The notes under the pieces: generated by a model
What the model was told of the DNA's origin: nothing
The model's database searches: none
The model's input: only the letters and a program-made list of their open reading frames with translations
Program-made: the position numbers and the translations under genes
In this document: one piece after another, positions 52,474-64,000 of the stretch
How the letters are laid out: every line of letters starts with the position of its first letter
How positions within the stretch are numbered: position 1 is the first letter of the stretch
Assembly: GCA_950097015.1 (NCBI GenBank)
Contig: CATNEN010000009.1
Span: 1,366,501 to 1,430,500 of the forward strand
From: Macrostomum hystrix
Taxonomy: Eukaryota; Platyhelminthes; Macrostomidae
Length of the DNA: 64,000 bases
Direction: 5' to 3'

Positions 52474-55400
52474 TCAGAACAGCAGCAGAGTGATCAGCCA
52501 GGCTAGAAAAATGATCAGCATGCCAGTTAGGAACACGACAAACAGCAGGCGAACAAGTTTATACTTGGCCTTCTCCAGAATTTCTTTTTCTTCTACGCTG
52601 TCCGAGGCCATCGTTTCTGCAATGTGAATGGGCGTTGATTGGTTGAGAAGTTTTTTATAAGGCCGTCAAAACTCCCTGCTGCCTATTCCTCACGCGCAAT
52701 TAATCACAAAGGAGCTAGCATGAAGGATAAGGAAAATATAATTATAAAATTGAAAATTAAAAATAAAAAACACGTGACCCAATCCGGTCGGGTATAATCA
52801 AAAGTATTGAACTGAAGCACAATCGAATTAAATTTCTAGCTCATGAACACAGATTCGCGAGTCTAACATCCGAACTGCGGCTAATTTTTAGATGTGTAGC
52901 AGTTTTTCACTATTTAAATGCAAACTCGCGAACTCACTGTTACCAAATCGCGCCAACAGAATGCTTAAGCCGATCCTGAATGAGATGTGGAAAGCCAGCC
53001 AAGTGAAGGCGAACACAGTGTGCGAGGTTCGGTAGGACTGAGGCAGCACGTACAGGAAGCCGATGGTGATGATGGTAGCATCTGAAGTGAATTTATTGTA
53101 TGGATACTGGATTCATCGGATCATTCTTTCACGAGCAATATTGAAACTAGGTCAATATACTCTACTGGCTACTAATGAGTAAAATCGAACGCAGAAAGCA
53201 GTCATTAATTTCTGTCCTGTGTGGTCAATATTTCGAGAAGGGTAATTGTATACTTATCACGGGATTAGATTTACCAGTCAGGCTGAGGGCAGAGTTGGCC
53301 ACAGCCTGGTGAGCGATCTTAAAAAGCGGTCGCCTCGGCGAGTCCTTGTCGGGCCGCAGCGCGCCCATCAGAATCTGTACAGCCGCCAGGCAGATCACAG
53401 TTAGCCCCATTGCGCCGTGGGTCTGGGTTGTGGCGTAGGTCTGGCGAGGAATGGGAGGTGCGATTTGAAGGCGACAGCTTCTCAAGGCTGAATGGCACCA
53501 GCTTCCTTAGTAGCTAAAAGGTTTGCTTCTAACCAGATGCCGGGACCACTGACTATTTTGAGCATCTTTTGTGAATACGTGTACATACACGTAGGTAAAT
53601 GCTAAGATTCTTACTCAGGTCTTTGTTACAAGAGTTCTTTCACATCTCATCTAAGCACGTGGGGATTTATTGTGAGCTTAAAAGAACTGCTTGCTGAAAG
53701 GTACTAGGATTTTTAGGATACCATTGCGACACCCTAGTATGGTTTCTGAGGTTCCAAAAATCACATAATACAGGCCGCAAATCAGCATGCGACTGAAAGG
53801 ACTCACAAAGCTCCACTTCCAGCCGAATTCGGCAAGGATGAGCAGCACGCCAGCGAGGGACAAAGCGAAACCGCCAAGCGCGGCGCCTCGGTGCAGCTGG
53901 AAATTGCCGATCCGGGGTTACCGGGCTGTATAGGAACTAACCTAGATTTACCCTCACTGAGAGAAAGGGTTAATTTCTATCAAAAGTACAAGGACCAACG
54001 GTCTGCCGTACATGAAACCAGAGCTGCACGCCGCTGAGGCTCTTCATGAACAGGCAGCGGTAGAAAAGCGCCAGGTTGGCGCCCAGAGGCACCAGGAGCT
54101 GCCATGCGGCCAGCATGAGGCTGCCGTGGGCGCGCCTGAGGCGACTGATTCGGTGAGCCGAATATGAGTCACGTCTGAGCAGGTTCACCGGGCTGTCAGA
54201 GATGGCCGGCATCTCGGAGTGCTGCCGCACGCTGTTGCTACCTGTGTGGAGCGTAGCAGGCGGTTACAACTTGACTGCTGCGTGAAGCTGTGTCCGCAGA
54301 CATTCAATTCCGATGAATGTCTGCGTACAATCTCCTACACACAATAATGAAATGCAAAGGGTGTTAGTGCGGTACATCGACTAGCAGGTTTTCATCTAAG
54401 TACCTGACCTGTAGTTTTGCTTAGTTTGCATTGCTTCATCGGTAGCTGCATCGGACCAAAACGCTAAACCAGCAATAGCTTCCTATGCACAGATTTAGGC
54501 ATTGTTGGTGTGATTGTGGCGATGTGCAATATGTATATTTGTTGAAAAATGTTAGTTTTTCATTTGTTTCTTCTAAATGATTGTCTGCATAAATTTACCG
54601 TGTTGCAACTCTGGTTGCAGTTCTGTAGTTCTGTGTGCTTGTGTGCAATGTACTTTTCTGCCATCACCGATGCCATTTTATATCCAGTATTGTTTTCCAA
54701 ACTGACTGTCATCTGCGGGTCATCGTTTCTTCAGGTACTTTGTCGGGGTAGCCTCTGTGTCCAGAAGGGGTAGCTGCTTGGCAGTCATCCCGACTATGCG
54801 AAAGCAACAGAGCTATACATTATCTGAACAACGCGAACCGCAGCAGTGAAGCAGGGGCAAGTTAGAGCTTAGCGATGCAATTTGCTACAGGTTTATCCAT
54901 TGATACGCATGATGCATATGCCCAATTGTTTTAGCGTCGCATAAATCAGACTAAATTATTCAGCAGCTATTTGCTGGCAATCAACTAATGCTTGCATCTA
55001 TGATGGAGCATTGCTATTTGAGATCAACTGAAGCAGGGTGCTATTGCTCTAAGTTTCATTTCAAGTTTATTTTCATTTTAACTATGCGCTCGTACTTCCC
55101 TTTGTACAAGCGTTTACGCTGAACAGCAGAAACAAGTACATAGTTCAAAGCTTCTACGCAGACAGAAAAAACATTCTTTCATGACATGTCAAGCGATTCG
55201 ATACCCGCTTCATTCGATACCCGCTTCATTCGATACCCACTTCATTCGATACCCACTTCATTCGATACCCACTTCATTCGATACCTACTTCACTCGATAC
55301 CCACTTCATTCGATACCCACTTCATTCGATACCTACTTCATTCGATACCCACTTCATTCGATACCCACTTGATTCAGTATATTCAGGGCAAAAAACTGGA

Positions 55401-58400
55401 CTTTTCACAATCACAACTCGGAAGGACAGTGCTATAATTGAAAGCAAGTACAAGAAGTAAATTTAATATCCTCTTCGATTCGTTCGGTGTCTAAGCTTTT
55501 TCAAAATTATGTCCCCCGACGTTTTCTCGATGATTTGTTGACGGTCTCGGAGTCGCCTACTCAAATGGAGAGACGCACTCAGCCAGCGCTCCGAAGTAAG
55601 TGCTTGAGGTTTCCAAGTCATCATTTAGCTGATTCTGCAACGAAAACAATGCAGCAAAATTTTCTTTGCCGTTCTGTGCGTTGTTCGGTTCTCCTTCGCT
55701 CCACAGGCCGGGGTTGATGGGGATGTTGCACGCAGTCCAGAACCAGCCTCCAGCAGGCTCAGCGCTCCCAGCCAGCTGCCGTCCACCGAGTATGACACGA
55801 GTCCAGTTGTACTTCCAGGTCAGGTTCCTCAGGTGGGCCATCTCAGACAGATCCGTCACGTCAGCCATGATGACGAGGCCTGGCAGCGAGTCGATCGCAG
55901 CCTTGCTGGTGTTCCAGTCGGTGAAGTTCCTCAGCAGCTTGTAGCTGGTGCCACAGAAGCTGTCGTCGAATCCTGCAGGACACAGGGCGCCATCGGGCAG
56001 TCCCGGCTGCCTCTTGACGAACACGGAGCCGGTGCGGTTGCAGCTGCACGAGTCTCTCACGGCCTTGCTGCACCGGTCGAACACAAACAGCCGACACGGA
56101 CCGTCCGACACGCTGAAGGCCTGGCAGCGGTCTCGGTAGTCGCACAGCTGAGCACAGTGCCTCTGGCTCTGAGCCTCCGAGTGCGTCTCGGTGAAGCTGC
56201 TAGCGATGCACAGCGAGCCCGTCAGCTCCGAGAAGCTGCTGGCGGCCGCTGCGGCCACTGCAGCCACCAGGACAAGCATGGCTTGGGCGGCTCTCATTCT
56301 AGTTTTCTGTTCCATCTGCTGCTCCGATTGCAGGGCTGTTTTTGCATCTTTCTACAGAGGGGCTCTGCATCTAAGCTACTGCAGAACCCAATTAAAAGGA
56401 AACTACCAATGAGAGCTGCTCCAAAATTCATTCCTCATTTAGCCTCATCTCATGCTGAATTGGGAACGAAAAAGTTTTTTCCTGTCTATTTAGTTTCCTC
56501 CTGCCTGCAGCTTAGACGACAGGACAGCACTTTTTGTTTCAATCCTTTCGGCCGTACTTGAGTGGAACTCAATAGAGTCACATTCTCAACATTCTCAACA
56601 TTCTCAGAGTCACAACTCAGAGCTTCCCTTCATGCATAATGCACGCTGAACTTCTGGGCTTCTTGTCTTCAAAAATGTCGGCTGAGTTCAGTCTTCCCTG
56701 TGGACTTCATTTTTCAGTGCCGATTTGAATCGCTTCAATGCTATGGCTCTGACACCTATCAGCCGTTTCTCATTGGGTGGCGTCCGAAATTTTTTGCTTG
56801 AAGTACATTTCGAAAAGACACGATGCATCCATCATAATCATAAACAGGGGTTGAAGTATTCGCCGGGTCGCAGGGGTCGCCAAAAAGGCTAAATTGAAAG
56901 GGCTTAAGTCCAGAAGATAGTTTATTAGAAGCTAAAAGCTCATTGGCATGGATTCGAGTTAGGAGGCGTATGGCTCACCTGGGTAGGTCCTGCCGTAAGC
57001 GATGAACACGTATCGGGGATTGCGCAGGTCGAAGCTCCTCACAATGGGAGGCGTGGAGGACTGTCGCGGGTTCGCATAAGTGCTGATATTCACAATCAGC
57101 GGCAGGGTGAACTCGCAGCGAATTCGGCCCCCGCTGAGAAACTCGATGTACTTCTCCTGCATGGGCGTCTGGAACGGTTGGGCGGGAGTCATGGAAACTA
57201 AATCTAGAACCTGAATCCCTGACGATTGACAAGATCTGGATGATTTGCTATGAAAGCGCCGACACAGACAAAGGCAATGCCAAGGAGGCTCACCCAGCGG
57301 TGCCTCTCATTGAGGCGCTTGTAGTTGGGATTGTACCCCAGCTGCATGCTGTAGCTCTCGGCGGCCGTACAGGTCAGCGTGAGGTCGTCCGACTGAAACA
57401 AGGAGTCCGTATTCGGGAAAATTATTTTGTCTAGGAAAATTGCGGAGCTGAATCAAATCACGGCAAATAATGTTTATAGGCTATGATTTATTACCCTCTA
57501 CTGTAAAATATCAATGAGCTTGTAGCCCTGCGGGTATAGAGCTTTGGACTTGCGACCGGGAGGTCGGGAGTTCAAATCTTAGCCGGAGGAAAGCAATTCG
57601 TGTCGCGAATGTGAAACGGGTATCGGCCCGGGGTAGCTACTCTACTAACAGTAGCTAAAACGCTTAACAGTATAAAGACCAAGGGGTTGCTTCAAATACA
57701 GAATCTAACTCAGGCAGTATCTAACTCAGACAGAATCTAACTCAGGCAGTATCTAACTCAGGCAGTATCTAACTCAGGCAGTATCTAACTCAGACAGTAT
57801 CTAACTCAGACAGTATCTAACTCAGGCAGTATCTAACTCAGACAGTATCTAACTCAGGCAGTATCTAACTCAGGCAGTATCTAACTCAGGCAGAATCTAA
57901 CTCAGGCAGTATCTAACTCAGACAGTATCTAACTCAGGCAGTATCTAACTCAGGCAGAATCTAACTCAGGCAGTATCTAACTCAGGCAGTATCTAACTCA
58001 GGCAGTAGCTAACTCAGGCAGTATCTAACTCAGACAGTATCTAACTCAGGCAGTATCTAACTCAGACAGTATCTAACTCAGGCAGTATCTAACTCAGGCA
58101 GTATCTAACTCAGGCAGTATCTAACTCAGACAGTATCTAACTCAGGCAGTATCTAACTCAGACAGTATCTAACTCAGGCAGTATCTAACTCAGGCAGTAT
58201 CTAACTCAGACAGTATCTAACTCAGGCAGTATCTAACTCAGGCAGTATCTAACTCAGGCAGTATCTAACTCAGGCAGTATCTAACTCAGACAGAATCTAA
58301 CTCAGGCAGTATCTAACTCAGGCAGTATCTAACTCAGGCAGTATCTAACTCAGACAGAATCTAACTCAGGCAGTATCTAACTCAGGCAGTATCTAACTCA

Positions 58401-60462
58401 GGCAGTATCTAACTCAGACAGTATCTAACTCAGGCAGTATCTAACTCAGACAGTATCTAACTCAGGCAGTATCTAACTCAGGCAGTATCTAACTCAGACA
58501 GTATCTAACTCAGGCAGTATCTAACTCAGACAGAATCTAACTCAGGCAGTATCTAACTCAGACAGAATCTAACTCAGACAGTATCTAACTCAGACAGAAT
58601 CTAACTCAGGCAGTATCTAACTCAGGCAGTATCTAACTCAGACAGTATCTAACTCAGACAGTATCTAACTCAGACAGTATCTAACTCAGACAGTAGCACA
58701 ACTCACGAGCCTCACCATCTTGTCATCGTCAGAGAGTCCCACAGAGATGTAGCTGCCGAGGGCGTGCATGACCAGCCGCAGGCGGCCCTCAGCCTCAAGG
58801 TGCTGGAAGCGCAGCAGCACCTCACAATTTTCCAAATCGCACAGGGCTGGCGAGCGAACGCAGCCGAAGTCGGTGCCGCAGGAGCCGCCAAGCGGACTGG
58901 GGGACTCGCCGATGTTCATCGGTGGAAACGGCGGGTCGGCGCTGGGCACGGCTGCCGTCAGCACGCCGGAGGTAACGTTCGACCAGAAGGTGCTGAAAGA
59001 CTGCACCACTGGAGTGCTGTTCAATAGATTTGAGCAAGGCTAGAGCTCAGCTTTGAGCATTGTTCCTAAAATATTCAATTTGACTGGCTCAACTAGCCGG
59101 GTTGGAAGCTGCCGAACTCACCTGAAAGCTACGTCGCCCACAGATCTCGGCGGTGCGATCCACCTGGCGGTGATTTCGCTCACTGGGATGCCCTCGTGAG
59201 TCAGGCAGTTCTGAAGTTTTTCAATTATTCACTGCATGGGACTGCTTAGGGCCAGAATAAACAGAATTATAATAATTAAAGGAGGGCTGTGGCATATCAT
59301 TTGGTGACACCTGACCCGCAGCCAGCGAGAAGGCAATTATTCTGCCTGAGCACACACGCACACATTACTACTGTGCGCAGGCACACGCTCACATATCCAG
59401 TGTGTACATCTGGCCGGACTCTCATCGTCAGGCAGTCTTTCACTGCGCCTTGGAGGTTGGCCCTGTCACTCAATTCTCAAGGACCGGAGTTAAAAGTACA
59501 AAGGAGTATTTTGACAAGCTCACCGGCTGGCTGGCATTCTGGCTATACCAGAATCTGCCGAGGGCGTTGCTGGGAACCTGGAAGCCGCCAACGAGCTCTT
59601 CCGTGTCGCCGTGGATTCTGTGCGCTGCCAGAGCAAAGCCCAGGAAATTCTGACCACTGACAGATCTGAGGGTCACTGTAAGGTGCAAGTACGCTTCATC
59701 AGCTGTGCATTAAATATTGTATTGAATGGACTCAAATGCAGAAAAGCAGCCCAGATTCACAGGGTGAGGGACTCGATCGGTCTGCGTTGAATTACCCAGA
59801 TTAATGCTTAATCCTGCTTAATGCTTAGTGCTTAATGCTTAATGCTTAGTGCTTAATGCTTAAGCGTTTGCCTCTCGCGACTCGCACCTAGCTGGATTCC
59901 ACGGCGAGGCCACATTCATTTGGGGCGGAGAGAAGGCTTGGCGGCTTGTCGTGCAATTTCCGCCCTTGAGGACCCACCTCAAAGGCGCAGTGAGAGTGTA
60001 CACTGCCTCACGATAAGAAAGTCAGGGCAGATGCACCCTGTGTGAGTGTGTGCTCAGGAGTCAGCGGAATAGGCAGAATTGCCTCCTCGCTGGCTGCAGG
60101 TCTACTGTCACCAAATGATGCGCCATTGCCCACAGCCCTCCTGCAATTATTACTGTTATCCCCAGACCAGGCAAACACGAGGTCGGTTGCACGAGGACAA
60201 TACCAGGTTAATTGTCGCAATAATAATTTCGCGGCTGCTCACCTTGAATGACATCGCCTGGAGCGTACTGGCTGGGGCTAAAGGTCAGCTCGAATGGCGG
60301 CGGCGAGGTCTGCGGTTCGAAGCCGTGGAAGGGCACCAGGTTGCTGCACCTGTGGCTGGGGGCGCCATCGGGAAACGCAGCCGCCAGGTGCAGCGAAGCC
60401 AAGGCCAGCAGCAGCAGCTGAGGCAGTCGAAGCCGAGAAGGGCACTGTACTCCGAGTCCCAT
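52474..60462 (-). CDS. FRRS1-like: Ferric-chelate-reductase-1-like protein (Reeler, DOMON, cytochrome b561), 597 aa
   Basis: Eleven exons on the minus strand: 60462-60243, 59675-59524, 59210-59122, 58992-58716, 57392-57294, 57168-56979, 54241-54012, 53896-53807, 53440-53275, 53081-52944 and 52616-52474. All are GT-AG and in phase. A signal peptide (LLLLALASLHLAAAF) precedes a Reeler domain (FHGFEPQTSPPPFELT, VIQVTLRSVSGQNFLGF). A DOMON domain follows across exons 4-6 (SDDDKMSDDLTLTC, GGRIRCEF). A cytochrome b561 core starts at AHGSLMLAAW, with membrane helices and heme-ligand-type His residues (QLWFHLHRGAALGGF, THGAMG, FKIAHQAV). The C-terminus ends in a final membrane helix. The family moves electrons across membranes to reduce ferric iron. 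Intron 4 holds a 1-kb minisatellite and intron 6 a lectin gene. Length is normal. Confidence 0.9.
55196..55373 (+). repeat. 16-bp minisatellite TTCATTCGATACCCAC
   Basis: Eleven units with a few C/T and T/C variants, within intron 6 of the ferric-reductase-like gene and downstream of the lectin gene. Three frames are open; not coding. Confidence 0.9.
55557..56315 (-). CDS. Secreted PAN/C-type-lectin-domain protein, 252 aa, nested gene
   Basis: A signal peptide (AMLVLVAAVAAAAASSF) is followed by a Cys-rich PAN/apple-like region (residues ~35-100: CAQLCDYRDRCQAFSV, CRLFVFDRC). A C-type lectin domain follows (~110-250) with WTRVILGGRQ in place of the WIGL strand, GGWFWTACN, an EPN motif (WSEGEPNNA), a LNDD loop and YFGALAECV. 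The EPN triplet is the Ca2+/sugar-binding signature of mannose-type lectins; the WND strand is partly changed. The product is probably secreted and carbohydrate-binding. The gene is intronless and lies in intron 6 of the ferric-reductase-like gene on the same strand. It could instead be an alternative exon of that gene, but its own signal peptide argues for a separate gene. Confidence 0.75.
   Translation of the reverse strand: MEQKTRMRAAQAMLVLVAAVAAAAASSFSELTGSLCIASSFTETHSEAQSQRHCAQLCDYRDRCQAFSVSDGPCRLFVFDRCSKAVRDSCSCNRTGSVFVKRQPGLPDGALCPAGFDDSFCGTSYKLLRNFTDWNTSKAAIDSLPGLVIMADVTDLSEMAHLRNLTWKYNWTRVILGGRQLAGSAEPAGGWFWTACNIPINPGLWSEGEPNNAQNGKENFAALFSLQNQLNDDLETSSTYFGALAECVSPFE
57490..57650 (+). 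repeat. tRNA-derived SINE-like sequence in intron 4
   Basis: It has a box A-like TAGCCCTGCGGGTATAGAGC and a box B-like GGGAGTTCAAATCTT about 45 bases apart, followed by a non-tRNA tail. It differs from the 5-kb family. Confidence 0.5.
57696..58696 (+). repeat. 16-bp minisatellite TAACTCAGGCAGTATC
   Basis: About 62 units lie in intron 4 of the ferric-reductase-like gene. Two main variants (CAGGCAGTATC and CAGACAGTATC) and a rarer AGAATC variant occur in patterned blocks. Units are otherwise nearly identical, which suggests recent expansion. The donor of exon 4 lies within ~25 bases of the array. Confidence 0.95.
59815..59870 (+). repeat. Short tandem repeat CTTAATGCTTAGTG
   Basis: Mixed 7-bp units (CTTAATG, CTTAGTG) in intron 1 of the ferric-reductase-like gene. 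Small and non-coding. Confidence 0.7.
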
Positions 60463-61762
60463 TTCTTGTGTTCCCTGAGTCAGCGACCGCCAAACACAAT
60501 TTAGAGCGATGCTTGCCCTCTCTGATTTAATTCGGCTATGAACCCAAGGCCAAATAGTATGAGGAGAGGCGAGCTAAGAGATTAGAGGTCACCAGAGATA
60601 AGAGGCTGCAGGGTTGAAGCAAGAGTGCACCGCAATGTGTCGGCGGAATACCCTTATCAGGTATTGCTGTAACCAAGTTTGCCATGGCGACAACGACCAC
60701 GACACTAACAACTGCAGCAGCCTGCAGTTCGTGTTAACTCCTGGCTCACAGGGCTAACTCAGTGCAGCTTTGCCTGCTCACATGCCACTACTCATAGCAC
60801 AGTAGAGCATATTTGGTGACTCACAGTTCAGTCTGCAAAGTTCAGGCTATCTAAGGCTATAAGAACCTGGCGCTCGATGTCAAACAGGGGCGAGCGTCAT
60901 GAAAATATTCTAAAAATAGTTCCGCAGCACCGAGTATACACCTAGCTGATCCCTAGCTGCGCGTGACTGGAGAAGCCCGCGGTAAATTTCTTGAGGCGTT
61001 GAGGTCGCAAAACTGACTCATTTTCTAACGCTTTTCTATCGCTTCGAGGCTAATCTAACGTGGCTGTTGACAGGTGCAACTACGATTTCAATGGGCTCAT
61101 ATTGACGCAACGGCAAACTTGTGATGCAGAACCATTTCACTCATTGACACCCAACCCATTTGGGCTCCATGCACAGCCCCTGGCACACCTGTTGAGTCCG
61201 TGGACTGGCGTGCCAGACGCCAAACCCGCCAAGGAAGGGAAGCTTGTGAAAATGCCTGCTCTGACAATTCAAACAACGCCAACGGCCAAAGGCTGAAGCA
61301 GAGGCGTCATTAAGCTAATTATGTATTTGACAAGGCAGGTGTGAATAATATATAACAAATAGTACTTAAGGGACGCGATAAATGCCGGGCGAACTAACTG
61401 TACAAAGAAGACGCGCGGTGTATGCACGCTGATAACAGGGGCGGCGGCGCGCGCTTTGATCTCTGCAACAAGGCCTGCTGTATGCTAATGTACATATTAC
61501 TAAGCAGGGGTGCCAGCCAATCAGAGAAGTCCGAACAGAAACTTTGTATCAGTCAATAGGAAGCAAGAAAGTAACACGGAAAAATATTTGAGTAAAACTG
61601 CTAGCAAACTAAAGAGCTCCACGAACAATAGATAGATAAGCTTATGAATGAGCAGAGAAGAGCATGATGACTAGGGAGGAGCTCGAAGAGATGGAACCAG
61701 CCAGCCAGCCAAGCAGTTGAGTTGGCAGCTCAGGTTATGTCAGATCGGTGCTCAAGCTTTCC
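60463..61762. other. Intergenic between ferric-reductase-like and ING genes
   Basis: It lies upstream of the ferric-reductase-like gene and downstream of ING, both minus strand. It probably holds the promoter of the former and the 3' UTR of ING. No other gene is seen. Confidence 0.5.
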
Positions 61763-62701
61763 TCACTTCTTGCTCTGCTTGCGTGTGTCCTGGCACTTGG
61801 GGCAGAACCACTTGCCCTTCGGCTTAGTGCTGAGGCCGACGCAGTTGAAGTGAAACCACTCGATGGGGCAGTCGGCATTGTCGCAGCCAATCATGTCGCC
61901 GTAGGACACCTGGTGGCAGATGCAGTAGGTTGGCTCGTTGGGGTCCACGGGCATGTCCAGCACCTCCGCTGGGTTGTTGGTCAGCGTCAGGGTCAGCGCC
62001 GCAGTGATTGGGAGGCCGGATGGCGGCAGCGACATCAGCGGCGCGGCTTCGTCCGCTGTCGAGCCGGCCGACGCCTCCAGCTTGATGGATTTGCGGCCAC
62101 CGGCGCCGGCTCCGTCATCGTCGGCGTCGGCTCGCTGGCGGCGCTTTCGACCGCGCCGGACGCCGCTCGACTCGCCGACGTCGTCGCCGCCATCGACAGC
62201 GTCGGCGCCACCGAATCCAGCCGCAGCTGCACCGCCTGCGCCCGCGCCACCGCCGCCCGGGCCCTTGGCGGCTCGGTTGGCGCGCTCTTTGAGCTCGGCC
62301 TCGAACCTGGCCAGGTCCGTGTCCAGGCGGCGGATGTGCCGGTCCACCATCTCGTAGGTCTGCATGGCCAGCTGCACCTGCACAGGTAAGAACAAGCTTA
62401 TTTCAGACTAGGACAGCATCCCCACCCGTCACCAGCAACAGACTCGATGGCTCACCTTCTCGTCAGCAAGGACGCGGCTCCTGTTGTAAAAGACGCTGAT
62501 CTCGCGACACTTTTCCGACCGCTCGGCCTTGGCCATGCCGCGTGCCCCGGCCAGGTACCGCGTGGTGGCCTCCTCAGCCTCGCTGAGCATAGTCTGCACC
62601 TTCTGGTCGTGGTCGCGGATCAGGTTGAAGTTCCGCTCAAGATCAGCTGGAAGACTCTCCAAGCTGTCCAGGTAATGCTCCAGGTACATTGCTGAGGCCA
62701 T
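61763..62701 (-). CDS. ING4/5-like: Inhibitor-of-growth protein, ING4/ING5 type, 286 aa
   Basis: Exons are 62701-62456 and 62377-61763 (GAGAAG|GTGAGC to TGTGCAG|GTG). The N-terminal ING coiled-coil domain begins [18 protein letters not shown] and continues into [19 protein letters not shown], matching ING4/5 closely. An unusually long Gly/Ala- and Asp-rich linker with a basic RRGRKRRQR nuclear-localisation-type stretch follows. The C-terminal PHD finger ([16 protein letters not shown] to KGKWFCPKC) has the full C4HC3 ligand set and the aromatic residues that read histone H3K4me3. ING4/5 proteins are subunits of HBO1/MOZ-type histone acetyltransferase complexes. The ATG at 62701 matches the family start. 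An upstream TGCTTTCAG ends 18 bases before the ATG, so a leader exon or trans-splice site is possible. Confidence 0.93.
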
Positions 62702-62875
62702 TTCAATGCGATTCGCTGCTGAAAGCAATCAGGCAAATGGCTTTTTGACTATTGATTTTTGTAATGGCAAATCAACATTAACAACAACAGTTACGATTTG
62801 AAAGCTCGTTGTTGCATAACGGAATACTGAACAGATTTATCAACAAAGCAAACTTTTAAATAACTGATCTAGAGT

Positions 62876-63693
62876 ACGGTCTGTTGTTTGTCACCAATCT
62901 GCGGTCTGTTGGTCGTCACCTCTCTGTGGTATGTTGGTTGTCACACCTCTGTGGTATGTTGGTTGTCACCCCTCTGTGGTCTGTTGGTTGTTACCAATCT
63001 GCGGTCTGTTGGTTGTCACCCCTCTGCGGTCTGTTGGTTGTCACCCCTCTGTGGTCTGTTGGTTGTCACCCCTCTGTGGTTTGTTGGTTGTCACCCCTCT
63101 GCGGTCTATTGTTTGTCACCCCTCAGCGGTCTGTTGGTTGTCACCTCTCTGCGGTCTGTTGTTTGTCACCAATCTGCGGTCTGTTGGTCGTCACCTCTCT
63201 GTGGTATGTTGGTTGTCACCCCTCTGTGGTATGTTGGTTGTCACACCTCTGTGGTATGTTGGTTGTCACCCCTCTGCGGTCTGTTGTTTGTCACCCCTCA
63301 GCGGTCTGTTGGTTGTCACCCCTCTGCGGTCTGTTGGTTGTCACCCCTCTGCGGTCTATTGTTTGTCACCCCTCAGCGGTCTGTTGGTTGTCACCCCTCA
63401 GCGGTCTGTTGGTTGTCACCCCTCAGCGGTCTGTTGGTTGTCACCCCTCAGCGGTCTGTTGGTTGTCACCCCTCAGCGGTCTGTTGGTTGTCACCCCTCT
63501 GCGGTCTGTTGTTTGTCACCAATCTGCGGTCTGTTGGTCGTCACCTCTCTGTGGTATGTTGGTTGTCACCCCTCTGCGGTCTGTTGGTTGTCACCCCTCT
63601 GCGGTCTGTTGGTTGTCACCCCTCTGCGGTCTGTTGGTTGTCACCCCTCTGCGGTCTGTGGTTGTCACCCCTCTGCGGTCTGTGGTTGTCACC
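62876..63693 (+). repeat. 25-bp minisatellite CGGTCTGTTGGTTGTCACCC
   Basis: About 32 units end in CTCTG, with C/T variants that create GTGGTATG and TCAG forms. The array starts ~175 bp upstream of the ING start codon. Three frames are open for 270 codons because 25 is not a multiple of three and the unit lacks stops; these are not proteins. Confidence 0.95.
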
Positions 63694-64000
63694 TAGTCCT
63701 CAGTAGTCAGTATGCTGCAATCCAAAGCATTCCAATAAATATTATAGCTAAATATTATCCTCGTATTTAGTCTAGTAAAATTTCCAGATTTCGGAATAGA
63801 AGCAATAAGAAATAAATATGGAACTAAAAGTTTATTCACTATGCCAGCTATTTTGTGTGGTATATTTGTATAATTGATCATAAAAGCGAATGTTACACAA
63901 AATTATCAAATAATTTAGCGACCAAAGCCTTTGTTCAGTTTCAGAAAAATCAGCATGGATGAAAGGAAAGTAGACAAAGCGGACGGGAATATTATGGAAG
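63694..64000. other. Window edge, no gene seen
   Basis: AT-rich sequence without a recognisable ORF or repeat. Confidence 0.45.

Noticed and set aside
55833-56561. 242-aa plus-strand ORF
   Set aside because: Antisense shadow of the PAN/lectin gene; no signal peptide or domain.
57696-58696. CRISPR-like regular array
   Set aside because: Units are contiguous 16-bp tandem repeats with no spacers, in a eukaryotic intron.
61748-62389. Plus-strand 213-aa ORF
   Set aside because: Antisense shadow of the GC-rich ING exon 2.
62884-63770. Three overlapping 270-280 aa ORFs
   Set aside because: All three forward frames read the same 25-bp minisatellite; not proteins.

Overview
This is nuclear DNA from an invertebrate animal. 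Evidence: spliced genes with short GT-AG introns, an ING-family PHD-finger gene, an 11-exon Reeler/DOMON/cytochrome b561 gene, and a heavy load of transposons, tRNA-derived SINE-like copies and minisatellites. The taxon cannot be fixed from sequence alone. A lophotrochozoan or flatworm-like animal is a guess.

Layout. (1) 1-8.2 kb: non-coding repeat mosaic with paired MITE-like hairpins, SINE-like copies and an imperfect ~2.1-2.9 kb duplication. An intact mariner (1862-3233) sits in a remnant of the element described next. (2) 8.2-21.1 kb: copy A of a virus-like or plasmid-like mobile element that I do not recognise. It has a spliced replication protein with a CRESS-type SF3 helicase domain, ~100-bp iterons built on the palindrome TTTTCGCGAAAA, a divergent gene pair (acidic repeat protein and P152), a P126 gene, and a small gene ending in a 15-nt exon. 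A DUF4806/TNP2-like transposon (15377-20810) is inserted just after the small gene. (3) ~21.1-27.65 kb: an intact non-LTR retrotransposon on the minus strand. ORF1 carries an AlkB-like dioxygenase domain; ORF2 carries endonuclease and reverse transcriptase. (4) 28.4-37.1 kb: copy C of the same element family, with a zinc-finger protein, a P126 homologue (P139), two iteron arrays, and a 955-residue spliced zinc-finger protein whose C-terminal third resembles a tyrosine recombinase.

(5) 37-45.4 kb: mostly minisatellites, a tentative spliced Ala/Pro-rich gene (40.4-43.8 kb) and a hAT-like MITE. (6) 45.5-48.7 kb: copy B, with intact divergent genes, P126 deleted and the small gene frameshifted. 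(7) 48.7-52.4 kb: mostly intergenic, with a decayed THAP/P-element-type transposase fragment and a fold-back element. (8) 52.5-62.7 kb, host genes: a ferric-chelate-reductase-like gene (597 aa, minus), a PAN/C-type-lectin gene nested in one of its introns, and an ING4/5 homologue (286 aa, minus). A 25-bp minisatellite lies upstream of ING.

The most novel content is the A/B/C element family. It combines a PCNA-box-bearing SF3 replication protein, palindromic iterons, a recombinase-like zinc-finger protein and several orphan proteins, and I see no recognisable capsid gene. The AlkB-bearing retrotransposon is a second strong candidate. Exon boundaries were worked out by hand from splice signals and reading phase. 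Family assignments rest on recognised motifs, not on database searches.
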